Source: Mycolicibacterium boenickei
Lineage (GTDB): Bacteria > Actinomycetota > Actinomycetes > Mycobacteriales > Mycobacteriaceae
Reading direction: 5' to 3'
Assembly: GCF_010731295.1 (NCBI RefSeq)
Contig: NZ_AP022579.1
Coordinates: forward strand, 4,464,001 to 4,528,000
DNA length: 64,000 nucleotides
The translations under genes were made by a program, and so were the position numbers. Below are positions 50,236 to 60,099 of this stretch, in pieces (within the stretch, counting starts at the first letter, position 1; every line of letters starts with the position of its first letter). A model generated the notes under the pieces. It did no database searches, had not been told where the DNA came from, and worked only from the letters and a program-made list of their open reading frames with translations.

Positions 50236-51705
50236 GTGGCCAGGACCGAAACCGACCGGTCCGCCTCCCCTGCCGTGCCCGGTATGCCACGTCGCCCCGG
50301 CGTCCTGATCGCGGGCCTGAGCCTGGTGGCTCTCACCGTCGCAATCCTGCAGACCGCGGTGGTGCCGATCCTGGGCATCATCGCTCACCAGCTGAACACT
50401 TCCTCGGTGGCCGTCAGCTGGGCCGTCACCGCCAACCTGCTTGCGGCCGCCGCGTCGACGCCGTTGATCGGCAGGCTGGCCGATCTGTACAGCAAGAAAC
50501 GTGTCCTGCTGGGTGTGCTGCTGGTGGTGCTCGCGGGTTCGGTGCTGGCCGCAGTCACCGCATCGGTGCCGCTGCTGGTGGCGGCGCGCGTCCTGCAGGG
50601 CGCCTCGTACGCGCTCTACCCCATCAGCATCGCGATCCTGCGCGAAGAACTCGCCGAAGACCGCCTGGTCGGCGCGATGTCGGTGCTGTCCGGAACGTTG
50701 GGCTTCGGGGGCGGCGTCGGCCTCGTCGTCACCGGACTCCTGATGTCGGGCGACGCCGGGTATCACCGCGTCTTCTGGCTGACCACCGCGTTCACCGCCA
50801 TCGTCATCGTGGTGGCGGTGATGGTCGTACCGAACCGCAGGCCCGACGCCGGCGGCGCGATCGACTGGCTGGGGGCCGCGGGCCTGGCGATCGGCCTGTC
50901 TGCGGTGCTGCTGGCGATCACGCAGGGCAACTCATGGGGTTGGACCCACCCGGGGACGATCGGCTTTCTGGTCGGCGGAGTCGGCGTCCTGATCGGCTGG
51001 TGGTGGTGGGAGCGACGGGCCGCCGATCCCCTGGTCTCGACCACGATGCTGGCCCGGCGGCCCATCCTGCTGACCAACCTGGCCACGATCCTGGTCGGCA
51101 TGGGGCTGTACTTCGCCTTCCTCGGCCTCACACAGTTCGTCCAGATGTCGCGTCAGGCCGCCGGTTACGGATTCGGCGCGACCGTGCTGCAGGCCAGTGT
51201 CTACTTCCTGCTCCCCGGTGCGCTCACCGGCTTTCTGGTGGCGCTCGTCAGCGGCCGGTACATCGACCGCTACGGCGCCCGCAGGGTCCTGGTGGTCGCC
51301 GCCGTCGCCGGTATCGCCGGATTCGTCATGCTCGCCGCGGCGCATGACCGCCCGTGGCAGGTCGTGCTGGCCGGTGTGCTGGCCAACGCCTACATCAGCC
51401 TGGGCTATGGCGCGCTGCCCGCACTGGTCGTCAGTGAGGTGGACACCAGCGAGACGGGCATCGCCACGAGCATGAACGCGATCGCGCGAACAATCGGCAG
51501 CTCCGTGGCCGCGGCCGTCGTCGCCGTGTTGCTCGGGCATCGCATGGTGCCGTCGGAAGGCAGCTTCGTGACGATCTTCGTCGCCGGTGCGGTCACCGCC
51601 GCCCTGGCGATGGCCCTGATCGCAGTGTCCCGCGCACCGGACCGCCACGGTGAGTCCGTGCACACCATGTCGGAGTCCCGCGCGATGAATCATGAGTGGG
51701 GCTGA
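50236..51705 (+). CDS. MFS exporter (DHA2-like drug:H+ antiporter)
   Basis: 489 aa with about fourteen membrane helices. The conserved motif between helices 2 and 3 is PLIGRLADLYSKKRVLL, and motif C appears as GFGGGVGLVVTGLL. The DHA2 branch exports drugs, dyes or lipids using proton influx. The substrate is unknown. GTG at 50236 has GGAG seven bases upstream. It is divergent from the NCS1 permease with 94 bases between starts; no regulator is adjacent. Confidence 0.82.
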   Translation: MARTETDRSASPAVPGMPRRPGVLIAGLSLVALTVAILQTAVVPILGIIAHQLNTSSVAVSWAVTANLLAAAASTPLIGRLADLYSKKRVLLGVLLVVLAGSVLAAVTASVPLLVAARVLQGASYALYPISIAILREELAEDRLVGAMSVLSGTLGFGGGVGLVVTGLLMSGDAGYHRVFWLTTAFTAIVIVVAVMVVPNRRPDAGGAIDWLGAAGLAIGLSAVLLAITQGNSWGWTHPGTIGFLVGGVGVLIGWWWWERRAADPLVSTTMLARRPILLTNLATILVGMGLYFAFLGLTQFVQMSRQAAGYGFGATVLQASVYFLLPGALTGFLVALVSGRYIDRYGARRVLVVAAVAGIAGFVMLAAAHDRPWQVVLAGVLANAYISLGYGALPALVVSEVDTSETGIATSMNAIARTIGSSVAAAVVAVLLGHRMVPSEGSFVTIFVAGAVTAALAMALIAVSRAPDRHGESVHTMSESRAMNHEWG

Positions 51706-51969
51706 TTCCTCCAGTCGCCGGTTTCCCGCCGTGACCACCCGCTGAGCTGCGAAACTTGGGCCCAGCCAGTCGCTGCCCGCCGGACCATGGACCGACCACA
51801 CCCCGCCGTGGCCGTTCGCCCGCCAGGCTATGGAATCGCGCTGTCAAGCCGGTTCAAACAAAGGATTCCATTGAAAAATTGTTAATTCATTGCGGAATCG
51901 CTTGCGAAGGTGGCCGGAATCCGCGATTGTTTACCGACAGCTTCCAGGCTGCACCGGAGGAGGAGACCG

Positions 51970-53169
51970 CTGACCGGCCCAGATATCACCGCCGTCGACA
52001 AATCGACGGGACACGACGGCACACCACGCGGTGGCGAGCCCGTCATCGAGATCGACCACGTCACGAAGCGGTTCGCCGACTACGTGGCCGTGGCCGACGC
52101 GGACTTCTCCATCGCATCGGGAGAGTTCTTCTCGATGCTCGGCCCCTCGGGCTGCGGGAAGACCACCACGCTGCGCATGATCGCCGGCTTCGAAAGCCCC
52201 ACCGAAGGCGCGATCCGCCTCGAGGGTGTCGACGTCTCGCGCGTGCCGCCGCACAAGCGCAACGTCAACACCGTCTTCCAGCACTATGCGCTGTTTCCAC
52301 ACATGACGGTGTGGGACAACGTCGCCTACGGGCCGCGCAGCCAGAAGAAGGACAAGACGGAGATCAAACGGAGTGTCGACGAGCTGCTGGAGATCGTGCG
52401 GCTCACCGACTTCGCCAAGCGCAAGCCCGGCCAGCTCTCGGGCGGCCAGCAGCAGCGAGTGGCACTGGCCCGTGCGTTGGTCAACTACCCCAGCGCGCTC
52501 CTGCTCGACGAGCCGCTCGGCGCGCTCGACCTCAAACTGCGCCACGCGATGCAGTTCGAGCTGAAGCGCATCCAACGCGAGGTCGGCATCACGTTCATCT
52601 ATGTCACCCACGATCAGGAAGAGGCGCTCACCATGAGCGACCGGATCGCGGTGATGAACAACGGCAATGTCGAGCAGATCGGCAGCCCCACCGAGATCTA
52701 CGACCGCCCGGCAACGGTGTTCGTCGCGAGCTTCATCGGTCAGGCCAATCTGTGGCCGGGCCGGCAGACCGGGCGGACAAATCGAGATTTCGTCGAGGTC
52801 GACGTGCTCGGCACCACGCTCAAGGCCAAGCCGGGTGACACCACGATCGAACCGGGTGGACATGCCACCCTGATGATCCGGCCCGAGCGGGTACGTGTCT
52901 CGCTCGACCAGCCGTCGGGAGACATCGCGACGGTGCCCGCCACCGTCAAGGACCTGACGTTCCAGGGCCCGGTGCTACGGCTTTCCCTTGCCGCACCGGA
53001 TGATTCGACGATCATCGCCCATGTCGGGCCCGAGCAGGACCTGCCGCTGCTGCGTCCGGGCGACGCGGTGCACGTCAGCTGGTCACCGGAGGCTTCGCGG
53101 GTACTTCCGGCCGCGGACATTCCCACCGCCGAGGACCTCGAAGAGATGCTCGACGACGACAACCCCTAA
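51970..53169 (+). CDS. potA: Polyamine ABC transporter ATP-binding protein (PotA)
   Basis: 399 aa. Walker [11 protein letters not shown], signature [15 protein letters not shown], Walker [12 protein letters not shown] and the H-loop in [13 protein letters not shown], then a C-terminal TOBE domain from about residue 270. It powers uptake of spermidine or putrescine with potDBC downstream. No ATG, GTG or TTG follows the strong site GGAGGAGGAG (51956-51965); CTG at 51970 begins LTGPDITAV at ideal spacing and is proposed as the start. GTG at 51910 is the conventional alternative. Confidence 0.85.
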   Translation: MTGPDITAVDKSTGHDGTPRGGEPVIEIDHVTKRFADYVAVADADFSIASGEFFSMLGPSGCGKTTTLRMIAGFESPTEGAIRLEGVDVSRVPPHKRNVNTVFQHYALFPHMTVWDNVAYGPRSQKKDKTEIKRSVDELLEIVRLTDFAKRKPGQLSGGQQQRVALARALVNYPSALLLDEPLGALDLKLRHAMQFELKRIQREVGITFIYVTHDQEEALTMSDRIAVMNNGNVEQIGSPTEIYDRPATVFVASFIGQANLWPGRQTGRTNRDFVEVDVLGTTLKAKPGDTTIEPGGHATLMIRPERVRVSLDQPSGDIATVPATVKDLTFQGPVLRLSLAAPDDSTIIAHVGPEQDLPLLRPGDAVHVSWSPEASRVLPAADIPTAEDLEEMLDDDNP

Positions 53170-53226
53170 GACAGTCTCGATCCGCCCCCAGTAACGGAAG
53201 CGCCCGAATTCCCCGAAAGGTCGCCC

Positions 53227-54420
53227 ATGCCCGACAACCTCGATCCCCGACTGCTCGCCCGGCTGACTGCGAACCGCACGTCGCGCCGCCGATTCCTGGG
53301 TGGCGGCGCCGCTGCTGCCGCCGCACTGGCATTGGGCCCCTCGGTCCTGGCCGCCTGTAGCTCAGGTGAGAAGTCCAGTGCCCCAACCACCTCGGCTGCC
53401 CCCGACGACGGCTCGCCGGCCACCGGCACCGTCCGTATCTCGAACTGGCCGCTGTACATGGCGGACGGGTTCGTCGCGGGATTCCAGACCAAATCCGGTC
53501 TGACGGTGGACTACAAGGAAGACTTCAACGACAACGAGCAGTGGTTCGCCAAGGCGAAGGAACCGTTGTCGCGCAAGCAGGACATCGGCGCCGACCTCGT
53601 CGTGCCCACCGAATTCATGGCGGTGCGGCTCGCCGGCCTCAACTGGCTCAACGAGATCCGTGATTCGCGCGTCCCCAACAAGAAGAACCTGCGCGACGAC
53701 CTGCTCAACTCGAAGGCCGATCCCGGGCGCAAGTACACCGCTCCGTACATGACCGGCATGGTCGGTCTGGCATACAACCGCGCCGCCACCGGACGCGACA
53801 TCACCAAGATCGACGATCTCTGGGATCCCGCCTTCAAGGGCCGGGTCAGCCTGTTGTCCGATGTCCAGGACGGGCTCGGCATGATCATGCAGTGGCAGGG
53901 CAACTCCGTCGAGGACCCGACCACCGAATCGATCACGAAGGCCGTCGATTTCATCCGTGAACAGAAGGACAAGGGCCAAATCCGCCGCTTCACCGGCAAC
54001 GACTACGCCGACGATCTCGCGGCCGGCAACATCGCTGTCGCCCAGGCATATTCGGGTGACGTGGTGCAGCTGCAGGCGGACAATCCGGACCTGAAGTTCA
54101 TCGTTCCCGAGTCCGGTGGCGACTGGTTCATCGACACCATGGTGATCCCGTACACCACACAGAACCAGAAGGCCGCCGAGGCCTGGATCGACTACGTCTA
54201 CGACCGGGCGAACTACGCCAAGCTCATCGCGTTCACCCAGTTCGTGCCGGTGTTGTCGGACATGACCGATGAGCTCGCCAAGATCGATCCCAAGATCGCG
54301 AGCAACCCGTTGATCAACCCGCCAGCCGACATGCTCGCGAAGCTCAAGTCATGGCCGGCGCTGTCCGATGAGAAGACCCAGGAGTTCAACACTCTCTACG
54401 CCGCAGTGACCGGAGGCTGA
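53227..54420 (+). CDS. potD: Polyamine ABC transporter substrate-binding lipoprotein (PotD)
   Basis: 397 aa. Tat-type signal SRRRFLGGGAAAAA (Arg20-22) and lipobox VLAAC (Cys44), so it is exported folded and lipidated. The mature domain is a periplasmic-binding protein type 2 fold of the spermidine/putrescine group: VRISNWPLYMADG, DLVVPTEFMAVRLAG, YTAPYMTGMVGLAYN, and FIDTMVIPYTTQN. ATG at 53227 has AAAGG upstream, 57 bases after potA. Confidence 0.88.
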   Translation: MPDNLDPRLLARLTANRTSRRRFLGGGAAAAAALALGPSVLAACSSGEKSSAPTTSAAPDDGSPATGTVRISNWPLYMADGFVAGFQTKSGLTVDYKEDFNDNEQWFAKAKEPLSRKQDIGADLVVPTEFMAVRLAGLNWLNEIRDSRVPNKKNLRDDLLNSKADPGRKYTAPYMTGMVGLAYNRAATGRDITKIDDLWDPAFKGRVSLLSDVQDGLGMIMQWQGNSVEDPTTESITKAVDFIREQKDKGQIRRFTGNDYADDLAAGNIAVAQAYSGDVVQLQADNPDLKFIVPESGGDWFIDTMVIPYTTQNQKAAEAWIDYVYDRANYAKLIAFTQFVPVLSDMTDELAKIDPKIASNPLINPPADMLAKLKSWPALSDEKTQEFNTLYAAVTGG

Positions 54421-54425
54421 CGCCG

Positions 54426-55301
54426 ATGGCGGGTGTGGCCACCAGCAGCCGGCAGCGGAGCAAGGTCGCTCCGTACCTGATGATCCTGCCGGCATTGGTG
54501 TACCTCGGGATCTTCTTCGTGGTGCCGTTCTTCTCCCTGGCGCGCACGTCGTTGTCGACATCGGGCGGCTCGGTGTACTTGCCGACGCTGGAGTTCGATT
54601 GGAACTTCGGCAATTACGCGCACGCATTCAGCGTGTACCAGGATCAGATACTCCGGTCCTTCGGCTACGCACTGGTGGCGACCGTGGTGTGCGCCATGCT
54701 GGCATTTCCCCTGGCATATGTGATCGCGTTCAAAGCGGGTCGGTACAAGAACCTCATCCTCGGATTGGTCATCCTGCCGTTCTTCGTGACCTTCCTGATC
54801 CGCACCATCGCCTGGAAAACGATCCTGGCTGATGACGGTGTCGTGGTCAGTGCACTCGGCTCGATCGGCCTGCTGCCGAGCGAGGGACGGCTGCTGTCGA
54901 CGAGCTGGGCGGTGATCGGCGGCCTGGTTTACAACTGGATCATCTTCATGATCCTGCCGCTGTACGTGAGCCTGGAGAAGATCGATCCGCGTCTGATCGA
55001 GGCGTCCAAGGACCTGTATTCGTCCAACCGGCGCAGCTTCACCAAAGTGATTCTGCCGCTGTCGATGCCGGGCGTGTTGGCCGGCAGCATGCTGGTGTTC
55101 ATCCCGGCGGTCGGTGACTTCATCAACGCCGACTATCTGGGCAGCACGCAGACCAGCATGATCGGCAACGTGATCCAGAAGCAGTTCCTGGTGGTCAAGG
55201 ACTATCCCGCCGCTGCCGCTCTGAGCATGGTGCTGATGGCCATCATCCTCGTGGGTGTGCTGCTCTACACCCGCGCGTTGGGGACGGAGGATCTGGTTTG
55301 A
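54426..55301 (+). CDS. potB: Polyamine ABC transporter permease (PotB)
   Basis: 291 aa with six membrane helices. The EAA loop that contacts the ATPase is visible as LIEASKDLYSSNRRSFTKVILPLSMPG. The first helix (YLMILPALVYLGIFFVVPF) and GDFINADYLG match PotB permeases. It starts five bases after potD and overlaps potC by four bases, so the four genes form one operon in the order ADBC. Confidence 0.88.
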   Translation: MAGVATSSRQRSKVAPYLMILPALVYLGIFFVVPFFSLARTSLSTSGGSVYLPTLEFDWNFGNYAHAFSVYQDQILRSFGYALVATVVCAMLAFPLAYVIAFKAGRYKNLILGLVILPFFVTFLIRTIAWKTILADDGVVVSALGSIGLLPSEGRLLSTSWAVIGGLVYNWIIFMILPLYVSLEKIDPRLIEASKDLYSSNRRSFTKVILPLSMPGVLAGSMLVFIPAVGDFINADYLGSTQTSMIGNVIQKQFLVVKDYPAAAALSMVLMAIILVGVLLYTRALGTEDLV

Positions 55302-56143
55302 CCACTCAGGCCATGACCGAGGCGCTGGACCAGCCGGTACCCAAGTCCGTCAAGGGTTCTCCGAGGTGGGGCGACCTGGTGCTCCGCCTCGTCGCCGGGC
55401 TCGTGTTGCTGTACCTGTTCCTGCCGATCTTCGTGATCGTGCTGTTCTCGTTCAACAAGCCGGCAGGCAAGTTCAACTACACCTGGCAGGGATTCACCCT
55501 CGACAACTGGGCGAACCCGTTCAAGTACCCGGCGCTCACCGAGGCGTTGAAGTTGAGCCTCAACGTGGCGGCGGTATCGACCGCCGTTGCCCTGGTGCTG
55601 GGCACGTTGGTGGCGATCGCCTTGGTACGTCAGCGGTTCCGCGGCCAGAAAGCCGTCGACACGTTTCTCGTGCTGCCGCTGACCGCCCCGGAGGTGGTCA
55701 TGGGAGCCTCGCTGCTGACGCTGTTCCTGGATCTGGGCTGGGCCACCGGCTACACCACGATCGTGCTCGCCCACATCGCTTTCCAGGTCAGCTTCATCGC
55801 GATGACGGTGCGGGCCCGGGTCCGCGGGTTCGACTGGACCCTTGAGGATGCGTCGATGGATCTGGGCGCCAGCCCGACCCGGACATTCTTCAAAGTGACT
55901 CTGCCACTGATCGTCCCGGGCATCGTTGCCGCCGCGATGCTGTCGTTCGCGTTGTCCCTCGACGACTTCATCATCACCTATTTCGTCAGCGGCTCCACGG
56001 TCACCTATCCGTTGTATGTCAACGCTGCCGTCAAGGCCGCCGTGCCTCCGCAGATCAACGTGCTGGCCACGGCGATCCTGGTGGTGAGCCTGTTGTTGCT
56101 CATGGCCGGAACGCTGTACCGGCGCAAGCGCATCGACGTCTGA
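55298..56143 (+). CDS. potC: Polyamine ABC transporter permease (PotC)
   Basis: 281 aa with six membrane helices. The coupling EAA loop is LEDASMDLGASPTRTFFKVTLPLIVPG, and LDDFIITYFVSG is typical of PotC. TTG start at 55298 overlaps the potB stop as TTGA; an ATG five codons later (55313) is possible. Last gene of the operon; the convergent deazaflavin reductase gene ends three bases beyond it. Confidence 0.88.
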   Translation: MTTQAMTEALDQPVPKSVKGSPRWGDLVLRLVAGLVLLYLFLPIFVIVLFSFNKPAGKFNYTWQGFTLDNWANPFKYPALTEALKLSLNVAAVSTAVALVLGTLVAIALVRQRFRGQKAVDTFLVLPLTAPEVVMGASLLTLFLDLGWATGYTTIVLAHIAFQVSFIAMTVRARVRGFDWTLEDASMDLGASPTRTFFKVTLPLIVPGIVAAAMLSFALSLDDFIITYFVSGSTVTYPLYVNAAVKAAVPPQINVLATAILVVSLLLLMAGTLYRRKRIDV

Positions 56144-56145
56144 CG

Positions 56146-56502
56146 TCAGGGTGCCTCGAGTTGCACCGTGACGGCCACTTTGCCCTGGCCGTCACGGTGG
56201 GCAACGGCATGCCCCGTAAGGTCGCTGCCGTCCAGGTTCAGCAAGGTGAGCTGACCGCCCTCGCCCAGGAAGTTGCGCCACCAGTTCTTGCTGTCCGGTG
56301 TCATCACGTGGATGGTCACCTGGTTGCCGTCGCGCGCCACAGAGACCGGGGTCTCGAACGTGCGGCCCGACCGGCGGCCGGTGTAGCGGATGACCACCAC
56401 ACCGTGACCGATCCATCGACCGAGTACCGGAACTCGGGTGAGGCCCACGGCGGCCGCGTTGAACCAGCGGCTGATCGGGGAATTGAAGATTCCACGTCCC
56501 AT
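56146..56502 (-). CDS. Deazaflavin (F420)-dependent reductase, Ddn/DUF385 family
   Basis: 118 aa. Split beta-barrel of the F420-dependent nitroreductase family: an N-terminal helix FNAAAVGLTRVPVLGRWIG, VVVIRYTGRRSGRTFETPV and NWWRNFLGEGGQLTLLNL, where the R-SGR and WWRN motifs contact F420. Relatives reduce quinones or nitroimidazoles. ATG at 56502 has no clear ribosome site. It follows the EamA gene by 19 bases in an apparent TetR-EamA-reductase operon. Confidence 0.78.
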   Translation of the reverse strand: MGRGIFNSPISRWFNAAAVGLTRVPVLGRWIGHGVVVIRYTGRRSGRTFETPVSVARDGNQVTIHVMTPDSKNWWRNFLGEGGQLTLLNLDGSDLTGHAVAHRDGQGKVAVTVQLEAP

Positions 56503-56521
56503 TGGCGCCAGCGTAGCCAGT

Positions 56522-57394
56522 TCAGCCGATCTCGGCAGGGACCGGCGCGGCACGCGCTCCGGTTCGCGCCGCGCCGATCCCGGCAGCCACCACGAGGCAG
56601 ATGCCGACAACGGCTGCCGGGGCCGGAATCTGGTGCAGCAGGACCAGGCCGACGAGCATCGCGAACGCCGGCTCGAGCGCCATCAGCGTGCCGAACGCCG
56701 CGGTGCTCAGGTACCGCAACGCCGACATCTCCAGGGCGAACGGCACCACCGGCAGCAGGATCGCCAAACCCACACCGATCAGCAGGAGCTGCGGGGTCAA
56801 CTGTGGAAACACCGACGGCCCGACGACTGCGGTGCCGACCAGCCCGGCGACAGGCATGGACACCCCGAGTCCTTTGATCCCGGCGACCTCGTCTCCGACC
56901 CGTTGGGTCAGCAGGATGTAGCAGGCCCAGCACAGCGCCGCGCTCAGCGCGTAGAGCACACCGATGAGGTCGACGTCGCCCGTCCACGGCTCGGTGAGCA
57001 GGACGACACCGGCGGCCGCCAGTCCGGGCCACAGAATCCGGTTGCGCCCCTTCCCGTGTGCGACCGCAACCCCGAGCGGGCCGAGGAACTCCAGCGCGCT
57101 GGCCGTGCCGAGCGGGATCCGAGACAGTGCCGCCATGAAGAGCATCGTGACGCCGGCCGTGACGATGCCGAGTGCGACACAGGTCCAGAATGCGGACCTG
57201 GTGAAGGCCGATGGACGGGGCCGCACGATCAGCAACATCAGGACGCCTGCCCACGCCAGCCGTAGCCACGCCGCGCCCTCGGCGCCGACCTGGTCGATCA
57301 GGCCGACGGCCACGGCCAGGCCGATCTGCACGCACAACATCGAGGCCATGGCCATCAGCGCGCCGGTGCGCGCGGGATGTCCGGACTTCGTCAC
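56522..57394 (-). CDS. EamA-family transporter (RhtA-like)
   Basis: 290 aa with ten membrane helices in two EamA repeats (about 12-140 and 150-275). The blocks [18 protein letters not shown] and [25 protein letters not shown] are typical of RhtA, which exports threonine and homoserine. The real substrate is unknown. GTG at 57394 overlaps the TetR stop by four bases, so the pair is coupled and the regulator probably controls the exporter. Confidence 0.8.
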   Translation of the reverse strand: MTKSGHPARTGALMAMASMLCVQIGLAVAVGLIDQVGAEGAAWLRLAWAGVLMLLIVRPRPSAFTRSAFWTCVALGIVTAGVTMLFMAALSRIPLGTASALEFLGPLGVAVAHGKGRNRILWPGLAAAGVVLLTEPWTGDVDLIGVLYALSAALCWACYILLTQRVGDEVAGIKGLGVSMPVAGLVGTAVVGPSVFPQLTPQLLLIGVGLAILLPVVPFALEMSALRYLSTAAFGTLMALEPAFAMLVGLVLLHQIPAPAAVVGICLVVAAGIGAARTGARAAPVPAEIG

Positions 57395-58008
57395 AAGTTG
57401 TTCCCCTTGGGGACAACGATATTGGCCAGAACCATCCTGAGGAACGGCCGGTAGACCGCCTGGTCGTCGAGCAAACTGTTCAGAGTGACGCCGTCGTTGG
57501 CGGCCAGAATCACCCGGGCCAGGTCCACCGCCGGGATGCTCACATGGCCGCCGAGCCGGGCAGCGCCTTTGGAGATGTAGTCGGCCAGGGCGCGCACCGT
57601 CTCCTCTCGCTGGGCGGCCACCCGCTCACGAGCGTCGGGATTGCGCAGCAGGAACAGCGTGTACTCGGATCCCAGGACGGCGCGGTCGGGACCTTCGGCG
57701 GCGACCAGGTCCCGCCAGCGGTCACCGAGCTCGTCGGCGTCGAGGTCCTCGAGCGAGTGAAACGTGGCGATGACGTCGGCGAATCCCCCGAGGAACTGCT
57801 CGCGTTGCCGTTCGACCACCGCGAGGAACAACTCGGCCTTGCTCCCGAAATGGGAGTAGATGGCACCGCGCGTGTAGCCGCCGACCTCGGCGATGTCTTC
57901 GAGCGCGGCTCCGTCGAACCCCTTGCGGGCGAACACCTCCTCGGCGGCGTCCAGCAGGACGTTGCGGGTGTGCTCCAAGCGGCGTTGCTTGGTCCAGCGT
58001 TCGGCCAT
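57391..58008 (-). CDS. TetR-family regulator of the EamA/reductase operon
   Basis: 205 aa. Helix-turn-helix at about 25-60: [35 protein letters not shown], a textbook TetR domain. The C-terminal ligand pocket is unassigned. It heads the operon with the EamA exporter and the F420-dependent reductase, and is divergent from the Rieske oxygenase gene with about 160 bases between, so it may control both. ATG at 58008. Confidence 0.83.
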   Translation of the reverse strand: MAERWTKQRRLEHTRNVLLDAAEEVFARKGFDGAALEDIAEVGGYTRGAIYSHFGSKAELFLAVVERQREQFLGGFADVIATFHSLEDLDADELGDRWRDLVAAEGPDRAVLGSEYTLFLLRNPDARERVAAQREETVRALADYISKGAARLGGHVSIPAVDLARVILAANDGVTLNSLLDDQAVYRPFLRMVLANIVVPKGNNL

Positions 58009-58172
58009 GGATCCATCCTGTCAAAGGTCTGCGCGCTCGTGTTGACGTGGCCTTTCTGCGCGTCTCATCGCACCCATATTCACTGTTGTATGGGAGATAC
58101 GGCTATGTATAGTAGTGATCGCAGTCACAACAGACACCTCACCGCCCACATTTCGATCGAGGAGGCCGCCCC

Positions 58173-59531
58173 GTGCCGACAGCACGCCCCGGAGATTGGG
58201 TCGAGAACGCCACCGCCCTGGACGACATCGCTCCCGACGCGTACCGGATGGAGATTCCGACCCGGCGCTACGTCGCTCCGGAATTCGTTGCCCAGGAACG
58301 CGATTCGATCTGGAAGAAAGTCTGGCAGGTGGTCGGTCGGGTCGATGAGCTGACCAAGGCCGGCGATTGGAAGCAGTACCAGATCTTCGACCAGTCCTAC
58401 ATCATCGTGCGCGGCAAGGACGAGAGGCTTCGCGCATTTGTCAATGCCTGCCGGCACCGCGGCAACGTGCTGTGCCGCGAAGCCCGGGGAAACGCCAAGC
58501 GCGGCTTCCTGTGTCAGTACCACCTGTGGTCCTACGACCTGGACGGGCGCCTCAAGGGCATGCTCCGCGAGGCTCTGGCCGGGCCGATCGACAAGGACAC
58601 GCACGGGTTGCTCGAGGTCGCGGTCGACACGTTCGCCGGTTTCGTCTTCCTCAATCCCGATCCGGATGCGGCGCCATTGGCCGACTTCATCGGCGCGGAG
58701 GTCGCGACCATGCTCGCGCCGTACCACCTCGACGAGATGGTCACCGTGATGGACGTGACCGAGGCGATCGACTGCAACTGGAAGGTCGTCCTCGACGCCT
58801 TCCAGGAGGGCTACCACATCGATGGGATCCATCCCCAGTTGTTGCGGGTGATCAACATCGATCCCGCCACGAGCCGCTACCGGTTCTTCGAGCAGCACAG
58901 CGTGTCGATGGCGCCGTTCGATGTCGTCGGCGCCACGCCCGAACATCAGGTCGACGGAATCATGGACCTGCCCGAGACCTTCCCGTCCACCGTCGCGGTT
59001 ATCCCCCGCTTCTCCGAACTCGTCGCCGAACACCGTGGCGACGACGGCTCACTCAATTTCCCCGACGGCGTCACCGCCCGCACGCTGCTGCAGCAGGCGA
59101 CACGAGACACCTTGACGGCCATGGGACTTGACGTCAGCGGTCTGACCGACGCACAGATGAGCGACAACCACGGCTGGGTGTTGTTCCCGAACTTCTTCAT
59201 GACGATCCGCGCCGGCGAAGCGCACATCATCATGTCCCTGCCCCACCCCGACGGAGACCCCAACCGGTGCATCTGGCACGTCGCCAGCTACATGTGGTTG
59301 CCGGACGAAGCCAAGGCCGCCTTCACCGCGGAACCGATCGTCGTGGACGAGGCCGGCAGCTACAAGTATTTCGAAGCGCTGCAACAGGATTACGAACAAA
59401 TGCCGCGTCAGCAGATCGGGTTGCGCAACACCGCGCTGAAGCACATGGCGCTGGTCAAGGAAGAAGTCGTGATCGCGCACTTCCACTCCGTCGTCGACAA
59501 ATACCTGGAATCCGCCGGCGTCAACTCCTGA
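58173..59531 (+). CDS. Rieske non-haem iron oxygenase alpha subunit
   Basis: 452 aa. Rieske site CRHRGNVLC and CQYHLW, catalytic domain with the iron ligands in DAFQEGYHIDGIHPQ (two His) and a later Asp. It belongs to ring-hydroxylating or demethylating oxygenases; the substrate is unknown. It needs O2 and an electron-transfer partner that is not adjacent. GTG at 58173 has GAGGAGG seven bases upstream. TATAGT at about 58109 may be its -10. An NTF2-fold gene follows by 41 bases. Confidence 0.85.
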   Translation: MPTARPGDWVENATALDDIAPDAYRMEIPTRRYVAPEFVAQERDSIWKKVWQVVGRVDELTKAGDWKQYQIFDQSYIIVRGKDERLRAFVNACRHRGNVLCREARGNAKRGFLCQYHLWSYDLDGRLKGMLREALAGPIDKDTHGLLEVAVDTFAGFVFLNPDPDAAPLADFIGAEVATMLAPYHLDEMVTVMDVTEAIDCNWKVVLDAFQEGYHIDGIHPQLLRVINIDPATSRYRFFEQHSVSMAPFDVVGATPEHQVDGIMDLPETFPSTVAVIPRFSELVAEHRGDDGSLNFPDGVTARTLLQQATRDTLTAMGLDVSGLTDAQMSDNHGWVLFPNFFMTIRAGEAHIIMSLPHPDGDPNRCIWHVASYMWLPDEAKAAFTAEPIVVDEAGSYKYFEALQQDYEQMPRQQIGLRNTALKHMALVKEEVVIAHFHSVVDKYLESAGVNS

Positions 59532-59572
59532 CCGGTCCGGGCTCGAACCCCGCTACAGCAGAGGATTTTTCG

Positions 59573-60037
59573 TTGAAGCACGTCAGTGAGGTCGTCGACG
59601 ACTACACCGGCCGCAGCCGCGCGGCGGTGCAGTACGCGGCCACCACCAAACAACTCGTGGACGCCGCCAAGCAACCTGGGTTCCGGGTGGAAGGCTGGGC
59701 GCCGCTGGCCGACTTGGTCGCGGTCGACGACTTCGAACGGGTCGGCAACTTCAAGGAGGTGATGAACTGGGGGCAGTACACCGACTTCCTGACCAACTGG
59801 GCCACCGCCTCGGAGTGGGACGGGTTGTTCAAGCGGGTCAGCGAGGTCGCCGGAGTGGTGTTCCTGGAGCTCGAGGAGCGCACGAAAATGGGCGATTTCG
59901 AGTCGGTGGTCAACTCCATCTCGGTCTACGAGTTCACCGCCGACGACAAGATCCGGCACATCGACGTCTACCTGCAGATGGCGTTGCCCAACACCGAGAT
60001 GCTGACCAGCTACGAGGGCGTCGAGATCTCGGATTAG
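59573..60037 (+). CDS. NTF2/SnoaL-fold partner of the Rieske oxygenase
   Basis: 154 aa. Alpha+beta cone fold similar to SnoaL and to beta subunits of ring-hydroxylating dioxygenases: MNWGQYTDFLTNWATAS, VVFLELEERTKMGDFESVV and KIRHIDVYLQMA. It may act as a small subunit or process the product of the oxygenase. TTG at 59573 has AGAGG eight bases upstream, and conservation begins there. Confidence 0.68.
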   Translation: MKHVSEVVDDYTGRSRAAVQYAATTKQLVDAAKQPGFRVEGWAPLADLVAVDDFERVGNFKEVMNWGQYTDFLTNWATASEWDGLFKRVSEVAGVVFLELEERTKMGDFESVVNSISVYEFTADDKIRHIDVYLQMALPNTEMLTSYEGVEISD

Positions 60038-60099
60038 GCATCGAATGAAGTTCGCTCAGCGCTCACGGTCCTGACACCTTCCGATGGCACGGTGGCCAG

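Noticed and set aside
49287-51347. 686-codon frame across the NCS1 and MFS genes
   Set aside because: It runs antisense to one real transporter gene and out of frame with the other; the protein is Arg/Gly/Asp-rich without any fold.
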